Assembly (NCBI GenBank): GCA_902775025.1
Contig: CACYKP010000020.1
Coordinates: 1 to 64,000 of the forward strand
Origin: an uncultured bacterium
GTDB lineage: Bacteria > Cyanobacteriota > Vampirovibrionia > Gastranaerophilales > Gastranaerophilaceae
Reading direction: 5' to 3'
Length of the DNA stretch: 64,000 nucleotides
Positions 1-7,914 of the stretch are shown here, piece by piece (position 1 is the stretch's first letter; the number at the start of each line of letters is the position of its first letter). Both the position numbers and the translations under genes were made by a program. The notes beneath the pieces were generated by a model. That model was not told the origin of the DNA and did not search any database. It saw only the letters and a program-made list of their open reading frames with translations.

Positions 1-450
1 AACCGTCATTCTGAGGGAAATATCTTTTTAGCCCGAAGAATCTCTAAAACTTTTGTGAATAAAAACAGTTATGGTGATTCTTCGCTCCGCTCAGAATGAC
101 GATTGGACGTAATCTTTTGCGAATAAATGACAATTATATTATATTTACCTCTAAGCGTAAAAGTCTACAATAACCGTCATTCTGAGAGAAATATCTTTTT
201 AGCCCGAAGAATCTCTAAAACTTTTGTAAATAAAAACAGTTATGGCGATTCTTCGCTCCGCTCAGAATGATGATTGGACGTAATCTTTTGCGAATAAATG
301 ACAATTATATTATATTTACCTCTATGCGTAAAAGTCTACAATAACCGTCATTCTGAGGGAAATATCTTTTTAGCCCGAAGAATCTCTAAAACTTTTGTGA
401 ATAAAAACAGTTATGGTGATTCTTAATAAACGACAATTATATTTACCCCT
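1..450. repeat. Tandem 171-bp composite palindromic repeat, 2.5 copies
   Basis: Copies begin at 1, 172 and 343, a period of 171 bp. Each starts with CGTCATTCTGAG, continues through GAAGAATCTCTAAAAC, and then shows the inverse arm GATTCTTCGCTCC...CTCAGAATGACG. A tail (about 100-153 in copy 1) follows and ends ATTTACCTCT. Copy 3 is truncated within the second arm at about 422 and joins straight to a tail ending ATTTACCCCT (441-450). Copies differ by only a few bases, so the duplication looks recent. Diverged relatives occur elsewhere in the window. Confidence 0.9.
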
Positions 451-498
451 GAATGAAAATTGAGAGTGGTTTTTGTAGTTTGTAAAATACAACCCTAT

Positions 499-575
499 CT
501 AACCTCCCCTAAGAAGGGGAGAAATTGCTTCACGGTATGTGTGTAAAACTACTCTCTACTCAGGGAGAGAAAATT
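499..575. repeat. GC-richer palindromic element, intergenic copy
   Basis: Contains a hairpin CTCCCC...GGGGAG (about 502-520) followed by a second arm pair ending CAGGGAGAG near 570. It resembles the CCCTCTCCC/GGGAGAGGG elements found inside mnmE and elsewhere here. It lies just upstream of mnmE. Confidence 0.55.
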
Positions 576-620
576 CTGTTATTGCTTTCGTAAAATTCAT
601 GTGTATTGTAAAATTGTTTT

Positions 621-2111
621 ATGAACATTACGGATGAATTTGATACAATAGCTGCTATTGCTACGCCCATCGGAATGGGCGGAGTCGGTGTAATAAGAAT
701 TTCAGGCGACAAGGCTTTTGAGATTATAGAGAAAATTTTTTCTAATCCCAAGTTTGAACCGAGAAAATTTAACCACGGCTGGATTATTGACACCAACCCC
801 TCACCCGCTTTTCTAAGCATCGAGCAAGACTCTCTGCAAGAACAGCACCCTCTCCCGCAGGGCGAGGGTAAAATAAAAATTGATGAGGTTATTGTGCTTC
901 CGTTTTTTGCTCCAAACAGTTACACAGGCGAAGATGTTATCGAAATCCAATGCCACGGTGGAATTAATGTAGTTCGTAATATTCTTAACCTTGTACTTAA
1001 AAACGGTGCAAGAATGGCTGAAAAAGGTGAGTTTACTAAACGTGCCTTCTTGAATAAAAGAATGGATTTATCCCAAGCAGAAGCCGTAGCCGACATTATT
1101 CATTCCAAAACCTCCGAGTTTGCTAAAGTATCTGTCAAAAACCTGTCAGGAGTTTTGAAAAATAAAATAAATGACATTCGTAACGAGATTTTTGAAGTTC
1201 TTTCAAAAATCACTGCAGGAATTGATTTTCCTGAAGACGTAAAAGAGCCTGAATATGAATATTTAATTGATAAATTTAATACTATTATTAATTCCATTAA
1301 TTCCGTTTTATCAGGTGCAAATACTTCAAATATTTTCCGTCAAGGAGCTTCTGTTACCATTGTAGGGAAACCAAATGTCGGCAAGTCATCTTTATTTAAT
1401 GCACTTTTGAGTTTAGATAGAGCTATTGTAACTGATATAGCAGGCACAACACGTGATGTACTTAGAGAAACTTTGGATTTAGGAATCCCTGTAACCTTAA
1501 TTGATACTGCAGGAATAAGAGATGAAGGTGAAGGGGCAAATGAGATTAATAAAGTAGAACAAATAGGCATTGAATACTCTAAACAAACTCTGGACGAAGC
1601 AGATTTAGTCCTCTTTGTGTATGATGCATCTAAAGGCTTAGATAGTGAAGACAAAAAGGTTTTAGAACTACTAAAAAATAAAAAACATATTATTGTTGAA
1701 AACAAAAGTGATCTTTTAAAATTGTCCCCTCACCCCAGCCCTCTCCCGCAGGGAGAGGGGGCAGCTGACAATGCCTCTGTTAATACAGACAAGTTTGCGT
1801 CACACACAGTTAAACTATCTGCCCTGACTGGAGATGGGGTTCAAGAGCTTAAACAAGAATTAACAAAACGAGTGTGTGATATAAATCCTGAAAATTTGGA
1901 ATTTGTAACCAATACCCGTCAGCAGGAATGCCTTAGAAAAGCAAAAAATTCAATAGAGCAGGCCCTTTTGGCTTCGCAGCTCCGAGAGCTTCAAGACCTT
2001 ATATCAATTGATGTAAAATCGGCTCTGCTTGCTCTTGACGAGTTAACAGGAGAACTTATTACAGACGATATTTTAAACAATATCTTTGATCACTTCTGTA
2101 TTGGGAAATAA
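621..2111 (+). CDS. mnmE: tRNA-modification GTPase MnmE (TrmE)
   Basis: MnmE works with MnmG to install the (carboxymethyl)aminomethyl group on U34 of certain tRNAs. At 496 aa it is longer than the usual ~450. The N-terminal folate-binding domain begins DTIAAIATPIGMGGVGVIRISG. The embedded GTPase domain has a P-loop GKPNVGKSS near residue 251, then DTAGI and NKSD, and the protein ends in the conserved FCIGK. The extra length is two in-frame segments encoded by palindromic repeats, at residues about 57-83 and 369-381, both in loops between conserved blocks. The gene stands alone and faces the flagellar cluster. Identity is certain; whether the insertions affect function is unknown. Confidence 0.97.
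   Translation: MNITDEFDTIAAIATPIGMGGVGVIRISGDKAFEIIEKIFSNPKFEPRKFNHGWIIDTNPSPAFLSIEQDSLQEQHPLPQGEGKIKIDEVIVLPFFAPNSYTGEDVIEIQCHGGINVVRNILNLVLKNGARMAEKGEFTKRAFLNKRMDLSQAEAVADIIHSKTSEFAKVSVKNLSGVLKNKINDIRNEIFEVLSKITAGIDFPEDVKEPEYEYLIDKFNTIINSINSVLSGANTSNIFRQGASVTIVGKPNVGKSSLFNALLSLDRAIVTDIAGTTRDVLRETLDLGIPVTLIDTAGIRDEGEGANEINKVEQIGIEYSKQTLDEADLVLFVYDASKGLDSEDKKVLELLKNKKHIIVENKSDLLKLSPHPSPLPQGEGAADNASVNTDKFASHTVKLSALTGDGVQELKQELTKRVCDINPENLEFVTNTRQQECLRKAKNSIEQALLASQLRELQDLISIDVKSALLALDELTGELITDDILNNIFDHFCIGK
791..870 (+). repeat. In-frame palindromic element inside mnmE, copy 1
   Basis: CCCCTCACCC followed by CCCTCTCCCGCAGGGCGAGGG is inserted in the coding frame. It adds about 27 residues ending HPLPQGEG between the GWIID and DEVIVLPFF blocks, which are close together in ordinary MnmE. 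Confidence 0.75.
1725..1763 (+). repeat. In-frame palindromic element inside mnmE, copy 2
   Basis: A palindrome with CCCTCTCCC and GGGAGAGGG arms around GCA adds the peptide SPHPSPLPQGEG directly after the NKSD GTP-specificity motif of the GTPase domain. Confidence 0.75.
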
Positions 2112-2116
2112 TTTTT

Positions 2117-2136
2117 GTCGGCTTGGTAAAGCCGAC
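2117..2136 (+). repeat. GTCGGC small palindrome, possible mnmE terminator
   Basis: GTCGGCTT-GGTA-AAGCCGAC forms a stem-loop six bases after the mnmE stop. The same palindrome recurs at 22245, 31104 and 45544, so it is a repeat family that may also act as a terminator. Only TGTTTTATCT follows, not a clean T-run. Confidence 0.5.
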
Positions 2137-2172
2137 CTACTGACTGTTTTATCTATTTTGCATGAGTCATGT

Positions 2173-2949
2173 TTAATATATACTTGAAAATGATATAAAA
2201 AAGTCGGATATTACATTAATAAGCATAGGTAAAATCCAAATCATAATGGCTGCCCCAAATACCGGCTTAAACAGGAATGATAATTGAAATACGTTTACCT
2301 GTGGAGCGGTTTTTGAGATTACACCCAAGATTATATCCTGACCGAGTGTTGCTAATAAAACGGGCGATGCTATTTGCAGACCTACATACAAAACATTTGA
2401 GGTTGTTGTAACCAAATAATCAAGATTAATAATTTTTTCCAAAGGAATAGCTGTCGCATAAATCGGAAATATCTCGAAGCTTCTTATAAAAGCATTAATC
2501 ATCCAATAAAATCCGCCAACCTCCATAAAAATAATCAAGCCCAAAAGAGTGATAACACGGCTCAAAATAGAAGTTTGGCTATTAGTAGAAGGATCCATGA
2601 CCATTGCTGAAGATAAACCCATTTGAGTATTAATCATATCTCCGCCTGATTCAATAGCCAGAATAATAATTTGTGCAATATACCCGATAATAGCACCCGC
2701 TGCAAAATTTAAAACCAAAAGCAAAAGCATTGAATCAGCCGGCGGATTTACAGGTTTTATAAGAGGTGTTAATATTACTGTTAATATAAACGCAAAAGCA
2801 AGTTTTGCCATTCCGGCAATTTCTTTTCTGTTAAATATCGGAGCAAATCTTATAAAGCCGAGCAGCCTTGCAAACACAATAAAACCTGCCGAAAACCAAC
2901 GGGCAAAATCAGGAAACATTATTGATATTTGGCTTACTACTTGCTCCAT
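2173..2949 (-). CDS. fliR: Flagellar export protein FliR
   Basis: FliR is part of the FliPQR core gate of the flagellar type III export apparatus in the inner membrane. The 258-aa length is normal. Family features include the N-terminal ARLLGFIRFAPIFNRKEI and the central GGDMINTQMGLSSAMVMDPSTN segment, with about six hydrophobic segments. It is the last gene of the cluster, starting 5 nt after the preceding unknown gene. flhB and flhA, which often follow fliR, are not in the window. Confidence 0.93.
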   Translation of the reverse strand: MEQVVSQISIMFPDFARWFSAGFIVFARLLGFIRFAPIFNRKEIAGMAKLAFAFILTVILTPLIKPVNPPADSMLLLLVLNFAAGAIIGYIAQIIILAIESGGDMINTQMGLSSAMVMDPSTNSQTSILSRVITLLGLIIFMEVGGFYWMINAFIRSFEIFPIYATAIPLEKIINLDYLVTTTSNVLYVGLQIASPVLLATLGQDIILGVISKTAPQVNVFQLSFLFKPVFGAAIMIWILPMLINVISDFFISFSSIY

Positions 2950-2954
2950 TATAC

Positions 2955-3449
2955 TTAATCAATCCCTCTTAATTCAGGCGGTGCTTCAAGATTGTCTATA
3001 AAGTCTTGATATTCTTTAGCTTCTTCAAGTTTTTTTATATCAGACGTATTATTAACTTCCGGAGGTTCGTCTAAATCAAAATAATATTCATAAAGATTTG
3101 GAGGGCAATCTACCGTTAGGATGTCAAACCCTTGAATCTCATTTATTTCTGTTTTTGCTTCGGTTACTTTCACGTCGAACAAATATTTATCTTTATTATT
3201 TTTTATAACCGTAAATTTTGTTTCTCCAACTTTAAGAGGCTGAACAAATAGTGTATTTTTTTCATTTGATATTGTTACAAGCGGATAAACATCAATAACA
3301 TCATTATGTTCTATTTTTATATTCGTAAGTTTTCCGTTCGTTGTAATAATACAATCTTCAAACGCATTTGCACTTTGCATAAAAATAATACCGATTAATA
3401 ATATCAATAAAGAAAAAGTTTTTTCTATTTTCCGTTTTACGTTTTCCAT
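2955..3449 (-). CDS. Exported unknown protein between fliQ and fliR
   Basis: This 164-aa protein starts with a clear signal peptide or anchor (basic start, LLILLIGIIFMQSANA at about residues 14-29). The middle (about 45-95) has a beta-rich pattern, LVTISNEKNTLFVQPLKVGETKFTVI followed by FDVKV. That resembles the N-terminal pilus/secretin domain of CpaC-type proteins, but I would not name it on this. It sits 2 nt from fliQ and 5 nt from fliR, so it is co-transcribed with the export gate and probably acts in the periplasm near the flagellar base. Confidence 0.7.
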   Translation of the reverse strand: MENVKRKIEKTFSLLILLIGIIFMQSANAFEDCIITTNGKLTNIKIEHNDVIDVYPLVTISNEKNTLFVQPLKVGETKFTVIKNNKDKYLFDVKVTEAKTEINEIQGFDILTVDCPPNLYEYYFDLDEPPEVNNTSDIKKLEEAKEYQDFIDNLEAPPELRGID

Positions 3450-3451
3450 TT

Positions 3452-3946
3452 TTACCTGCCTAACATTTTATTAATCTCAACAAAATTTCCTTTTGGCATT
3501 GGCGCTTTTGGAGCTGTGCCATATTTCATTTTTTGTTGTCTGTCAATATAAGGAATTTTTGAAGGATTTTTCATTACTTCTTTTACATCAGGCATGTTTT
3601 TAAATTTTTCGCCTTTCATTTCTTTTTCAAACGGTGTTGTATATTTATAATAGTCAGCAGGCAGAACAAAATTATCCTGCTTCGGAACAGCATTAAAAGC
3701 TAAATTCATGCCGTCTAAAAATAAATTTGTCAGAAGTTTGATAAACCCTAAGCCCCCGACAACAATAACTAAAAACACCATAAAAATCTTAGGCGCTGCG
3801 GCAATTGTTTGCTCTTGTACCTGAGTAACGGCTTGAATTATACCTACAACCAGACCGATAGCAGCTGCCGTAAGTACGCACGGCATAGATATCGAAAGCA
3901 TTGTCATAAACCCTTTTGCTAAATATTCAGTTAGTACTTCTATCAT
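3452..3946 (-). CDS. fliQ: Flagellar export protein FliQ with C-terminal extension
   Basis: Residues 1-88 are a standard FliQ/SctS with two membrane helices (GIIQAVTQVQEQT between them). The family is usually about 89 aa; this protein has 164. The extra ~75 residues are charged and Pro/Lys-rich (LPADYYKYTTPFEKEMKGEK, then a KAPMPKGNF tail) with no recognisable domain. In the fliP-fliQ-unknown-fliR cluster the extension could contact the novel exported partner encoded next, which is inference only. Confidence 0.9.
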   Translation of the reverse strand: MIEVLTEYLAKGFMTMLSISMPCVLTAAAIGLVVGIIQAVTQVQEQTIAAAPKIFMVFLVIVVGGLGFIKLLTNLFLDGMNLAFNAVPKQDNFVLPADYYKYTTPFEKEMKGEKFKNMPDVKEVMKNPSKIPYIDRQQKMKYGTAPKAPMPKGNFVEINKMLGR

Positions 3947-4003
3947 TTTAAATCCTTCATTTAATTCGATTATTTATTCCAATTGTCCTAATAATATTTA
4001 CCC

Positions 4004-4642
4004 CTAATTATAACTTTGTACCAAACCTTGAACAATTAGTGACCAACCGTCAACTGCAATAAAAATAAGCAATTTGAACGGAAGTGAAATGATTGTAGGT
4101 GATAACATAAACATACCTAATGCAAGTAATATGTTTGCAACAACAAGGTCAAGTACAATAAACGGTACAAATACGATGAAACCAATCTCAAATGCAGTTT
4201 TGAGTTCACTTAAGATATAAGCCGGAGCTACTTCCCATATAGTTAGCACATCAGGAGACTTTGGCGGAGTTTTGTATTTCAAATCTACAAAAAATGCCAA
4301 ATCACCTTCTCTTGTTTGTTTCAGCATAAATTCCTTCAATGGTTTGGAACCGGCATCAACCGCCATAATTAAATTCTGATTTTTTTGATAAGGGATTGAA
4401 CCTTGTTCATAACATTGTTGGAAAACTCCTCCCATAGTATAAAAGGTTAAAATCATACATAAACCTATCGTTACCAAAGCAGGAGGAACCTGAACACCCA
4501 TTGCTGTTTTCAACAAAGAAAAAACTATTGTAAATCTTAAAAAACAGGTCATACAACAAAATACAAACGGCAGCAAAGAAAAAAGTGTCATTACCGTAAG
4601 CAGTTGTAAAACCGGATTCATATTTTGTAATGCTGTATCCAT
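4004..4642 (-). CDS. fliP: Flagellar export protein FliP
   Basis: FliP forms the export gate with FliQ and FliR. The 212-aa protein lacks the cleavable leader of many FliPs and starts close to the first helix. Conserved family blocks include TCFLRFTIVFSLLKTAMG, LKTAFEIGFIVFVPFIVLDLVVANI and LPFKLLIFIAVDGW. The stop codon TAG is supplied by a terminal ATTTACCCCT repeat motif on the plus strand. A repeat-containing gap separates it from fliO. Confidence 0.93.
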   Translation of the reverse strand: MDTALQNMNPVLQLLTVMTLFSLLPFVFCCMTCFLRFTIVFSLLKTAMGVQVPPALVTIGLCMILTFYTMGGVFQQCYEQGSIPYQKNQNLIMAVDAGSKPLKEFMLKQTREGDLAFFVDLKYKTPPKSPDVLTIWEVAPAYILSELKTAFEIGFIVFVPFIVLDLVVANILLALGMFMLSPTIISLPFKLLIFIAVDGWSLIVQGLVQSYN

Positions 4643-4668
4643 TATTTATCCTTTTATTTATGCTTTTA

Positions 4669-4706
4669 TCCCCTCACCCTGCCTTCTGTCGCAGTAAGAG
4701 GTATTT
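4669..4706. repeat. Palindromic element between fliO and fliP
   Basis: CCCCTCACCCTGCC...GCAGTAAGAGG is a degenerate copy of the element found in frame in mnmE. The 98-nt gap between fliP and fliO holds nothing else recognisable. Confidence 0.5.
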
Positions 4707-4740
4707 CCTGCGTTCAGATTCTTTATACAATACTGTGTGG

Positions 4741-5172
4741 TTATTGTTTCATTATCTCTGCCAAATTTTTAATAACAGAGTTGCTTGTTTTTTCTCTTAG
4801 CAAACTCGATTTTATTCCAATGTTTGACTTATCCATATAATTTTGTTTTGGCAAACTGTTTAATGTATCTTGAAAAGAAACCGGCAAGGGCTTGATATCC
4901 TGCAATGATTCATTTTTTAATTCATTTAATCCTTCAAGCTTAGATATTAGACAAGTGCTGTTAACATCTCCTGCAATTAAAAATTGCTCTTTCCCCGTTG
5001 ATACTATATAAAGATTTTTTCTCTGCCCGAGTGATATTGAATCAATTATTTTTAAAAACTTAGATGCTTTTCCGCCGCCAACTGAAGTTGCATTTTTAAA
5101 CACTAAAAGTGCAACAACAATAACACCGACCATAGCCAAAGTATAAACTATAAAATTCGTAATATATCCCAT
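4741..5172 (-). CDS. fliO: Flagellar assembly protein FliO-like
   Basis: This 143-aa protein has one N-terminal membrane helix (about residues 6-26) followed by a cytoplasmic domain. LKIIDSISLGQRKNLYIVSTGKEQFLIAG is the characteristic FliO pattern. FliO helps FliP assemble into the export gate. Its position immediately upstream of fliP matches fliO-fliP-fliQ operons. The C-terminal ~55 residues are unremarkable and polar. Confidence 0.82.
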   Translation of the reverse strand: MGYITNFIVYTLAMVGVIVVALLVFKNATSVGGGKASKFLKIIDSISLGQRKNLYIVSTGKEQFLIAGDVNSTCLISKLEGLNELKNESLQDIKPLPVSFQDTLNSLPKQNYMDKSNIGIKSSLLREKTSNSVIKNLAEIMKQ

Positions 5173-5250
5173 ATACTAATGTCCTTTTTTGTACTAACCC
5201 TAATTTATAATACCTTATATGTTTACCCTTTAATGATTTTCATTAAAAAA

Positions 5251-6348
5251 TCAACCTTGAGGCTTTTCTACTTCAAAATCACTGTAATCAAAATCTTGAT
5301 TATTTTCTTCACCCTCTTCCCCTTGCGGGATTTGTGAGTTATATGTTTGCTCCGGATGTGATTCGGAAATATTTTCTATTCTTACCCCGAATCTGTCATT
5401 TATGATAACAAGCCCGCCGGAAGCAATAACTTTTCCGCCAACTTTTAAAGATACTTTGTTATCATAAACAGAACATATATCTACAATCAGACCTTGCTCT
5501 ATACTCTTTAGCTCACCTAAAGGCACCTTAACTTTATCAAATTCTGCGGACATATCAACTTGAATACTATCCCATAAATTAGAATTATTCATATCTTCCT
5601 CCATCCCGTTGACACCTGTTGCGGCATCATAAGGTTCTACTATATTTGCGTTTGGTTTTATTTTAAATTTTTGTTGAACATTTGGGGTTATAAGTGTCAT
5701 CTCAGACGAATTACTGTTTTCAAAAACAACAACATCACCAACTTCAAGACGTTTTATATCAGCAAGAGGGAACTTTGTTGTTCCGACTATAAAAGTTGCC
5801 TCTACAGGACTATATATAAAATCCGCATCAACAAAAGGCGGATCAAACGATTCTATTGATCTTGGATTTAAAATATCTCTTGGTAAAGATATTATAAATT
5901 TTGCAGAATTGTCAGAACTTTCATTTTTTACAAAATATGTAAGGTGCAGTATTTCGTTGTACCTTCTGTGAGGCTCAATATTAAAATGCGGTGCTAAACC
6001 TTCGTATAAAGAATTATTAAATGCTGTAATAATTTTTGCTTCAAGCTCGGATACTTCAGTTAAATCAAATTTTCTGTTGTTTTTACCCAAAACTTTATCT
6101 AATATTACGTTTATAGCATCCTGAGATATTCTTACATAAACATCATTTTTTGAATTAATTTTAACTTTGGTTACAAAGAATGTATCATTTTGTGCAAGAA
6201 TATTCATATTAGTACTGACGGACAAAAGCTTATAACTTAATCCTTCATAGAAAAAATCTTTGCTGCACTCTTCTATAATCGGTGTGAACAGAGAATCAAA
6301 CCAAGCAAATTGTTTATATAATTCATCAAAAAATACTGAGTCTGTCAT
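5251..6348 (-). CDS. C-ring/sorting-platform protein with two SpoA domains (FliM/FliN/SctQ type)
   Basis: This 365-aa protein has an N-terminal region of about 190 residues followed by two SpoA-like domains. One begins SPVEATFIVGTTKFPLADIKR (about 193-240); the other begins DSIQVDMSAEFDKVKVPLGE and continues GGLVIINDRFGVRIENI (about 265-335). FliM and FliN are usually separate, and FliM starts with a CheY-binding peptide that I do not see. The two-SpoA layout resembles SctQ/HrcQ. It heads the fliO-P-Q-R cluster, so it is probably the flagellar switch/C-ring component. The tail IPQGEEGEENN weakly resembles peptides encoded by palindromic elements. Confidence 0.8.
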   Translation of the reverse strand: MTDSVFFDELYKQFAWFDSLFTPIIEECSKDFFYEGLSYKLLSVSTNMNILAQNDTFFVTKVKINSKNDVYVRISQDAINVILDKVLGKNNRKFDLTEVSELEAKIITAFNNSLYEGLAPHFNIEPHRRYNEILHLTYFVKNESSDNSAKFIISLPRDILNPRSIESFDPPFVDADFIYSPVEATFIVGTTKFPLADIKRLEVGDVVVFENSNSSEMTLITPNVQQKFKIKPNANIVEPYDAATGVNGMEEDMNNSNLWDSIQVDMSAEFDKVKVPLGELKSIEQGLIVDICSVYDNKVSLKVGGKVIASGGLVIINDRFGVRIENISESHPEQTYNSQIPQGEEGEENNQDFDYSDFEVEKPQG

Positions 6349-6434
6349 ACCTCATCCCTACTATATTCCATACATATAATAGAGGATTTTTGTACAGAGA
6401 GCATCAACTAAATAGAGGATATATTTATAAAACG

Positions 6435-6467
6435 AGGCGGCAAAGTTATAAATAACTTTGCCGCCTT
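6435..6467 (-). terminator. Terminator after ArsB/NhaD-type gene
   Basis: A long perfect stem GGCGGCAAAGTTAT / ATAACTTTGCCGCC with a tiny loop lies 20 nt after the transporter stop. On the minus strand it is followed by TCGTTTTATAAA. Confidence 0.75.
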
Positions 6468-6486
6468 ATATTCTAAGAAGCTATTT

Positions 6487-7809
6487 TTATAAATACATAA
6501 ATTTAATGTATGCCGTACAAATCGCAAGTGATATTGCAACTACAGCGATGCCGTATTTTAAAAATCTCATAAATGCAATCGGATGACCTTCAGCCGCAGC
6601 ATTTTCAGATACAATAACATTAGCTGCTGCACCTATAATAGTAAGGTTTCCGCCTAAACATGCACCTAGTGATAAACACCACCATAGAGGGAAGGTGTAT
6701 TCTGCGCTTGTTGATTTTTCAATAACGCTAAGCATTGGTGCCATTGTTGCAGTATATGGAATATTATCAATTACACCTGATATAATTCCTGATGCCCAAA
6801 GAATAAGCATTGATGCTGCTTCTTGTGAACCTTGAGTAACTTTTAATATCCACTCTGCCATTAATTTAATGCCGCCTGATGCTTCCACTCCGCCGATAAT
6901 TATGAATAAACCTACAAAGAAAAATATTGTATTCCATTCTACATCTCTTAAAATATCAGTCGGTTTTTCAAATAACAGTAAAACACTTGCACCAAGCATA
7001 GCGGCAACGCAAGTTTGAATATGTGTAATATCGTGGGTTACAAATCCTAGTATTACTAAACCTAAAACCAACATTGAACGAATCATTAAATTCTTATCGG
7101 TTATAGTTTTTGTATTATCTAAATTTGCAACTTCTGCCATCTTATCAGCATCAGCGTGAAGTTTTTTTCTGAATATAAAAGTTAGTACAAATAAAACTAC
7201 TACCATAATTAAAGCAACTGGAAGCGTCAAATTCCAAATGAAGTCCATAAATGAAAATCCTGCTGCACTTCCGATAATAATATTCGGTGGATCACCAATT
7301 AATGTTGCAGTACCGCCTATATTTGATGAAAATATTTCAGTTAGCAAATATGGCAAAGGATCTATCTCAAGTTTCCTTGCGATAGCAAACGTAATCGGTA
7401 AAATTAAAATTACGGTTGTAACATTATCCAAAAAAGCACTTGTTACTGCTGTAAATAGACCAAGAGCTATAAGGATTTTTATAGGTTGACCTTTTGTGTG
7501 TTTCAAAAGTTCGTTTGCTATCCAATTAAATACTCCGCTTCTTGTTGAGATGTTAACAATTATCATCATAGAAACAAGAAGGAATATAACGTTAAAATCA
7601 ACAAAATTAATAAAATAATGCGGGTTAAGAGCATCTGCTATAGTTTTATCCTGACTTACCAACCCCAATAAAATTGTAATACCGGCTCCCAAAAGTGCTA
7701 TTGTTACTTTTGGAATCTTTTCAGTCGCAATAAAGATATATGCTAAGATTAATAATCCTGCAGATATTACAATATTGTGAGCTGATACAAATGCGTGTAT
7801 CATTTCCAT
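6487..7809 (-). CDS. ArsB/NhaD-type ion transporter
   Basis: A 440-aa integral membrane protein of the ion-transporter superfamily, with about 11 helices. Conserved features include TSAFLDNVTTVILILPI and SSNIGGTATLIGDPPNIIIG in the first half, and GGVEASGGI with a second NIPYTATMAPM / GACLGGNLTIIGAAANVI repeat in the second. These are typical of ArsB, NhaD and the P-protein group, which move arsenite, sodium or anions. Substrate cannot be decided from sequence; no ars operon is nearby. It appears to be a single-gene unit with terminators on either side. Confidence 0.87.
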   Translation of the reverse strand: MEMIHAFVSAHNIVISAGLLILAYIFIATEKIPKVTIALLGAGITILLGLVSQDKTIADALNPHYFINFVDFNVIFLLVSMMIIVNISTRSGVFNWIANELLKHTKGQPIKILIALGLFTAVTSAFLDNVTTVILILPITFAIARKLEIDPLPYLLTEIFSSNIGGTATLIGDPPNIIIGSAAGFSFMDFIWNLTLPVALIMVVVLFVLTFIFRKKLHADADKMAEVANLDNTKTITDKNLMIRSMLVLGLVILGFVTHDITHIQTCVAAMLGASVLLLFEKPTDILRDVEWNTIFFFVGLFIIIGGVEASGGIKLMAEWILKVTQGSQEAASMLILWASGIISGVIDNIPYTATMAPMLSVIEKSTSAEYTFPLWWCLSLGACLGGNLTIIGAAANVIVSENAAAEGHPIAFMRFLKYGIAVVAISLAICTAYIKFMYL

Positions 7810-7846
7810 ATCTATTCTCCTCTTAATACCTATACAACTCTAAGCA

Positions 7847-7890
7847 TAACACAAAAAAAGATGACATACAGCCATCTTTTTTTTGTGTTA
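7847..7890 (-). terminator. Terminator after pilT
   Basis: TAACACAAAAAAAGATG pairs with CATCTTTTTTTTGTGTTA around a nine-base loop. It lies 25 nt past the pilT stop, and its A/T tracts make it likely to work in both directions. Confidence 0.75.
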
Positions 7891-7914
7891 TAAATTTGAT
7901 TATATTAATTACCA

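Noticed and set aside
1-450. CRISPR-like array
   Set aside because: The repeated unit is 171 bp with no short constant repeat alternating with unique spacers; the same unit occurs singly elsewhere.
5303-5335. In-frame palindromic element in the fliN-like gene
   Set aside because: CACCCTCTTCCCCTTGCGGG and the peptide IPQGEEGE resemble the element, but the palindrome arms are too degenerate to be sure.
2173-6348. Non-flagellar type III secretion system
   Set aside because: The two-SpoA protein and short FliP look SctQ/SctR-like, but flagellin, sigma-28 promoters and FliO in the same window favour a flagellum.
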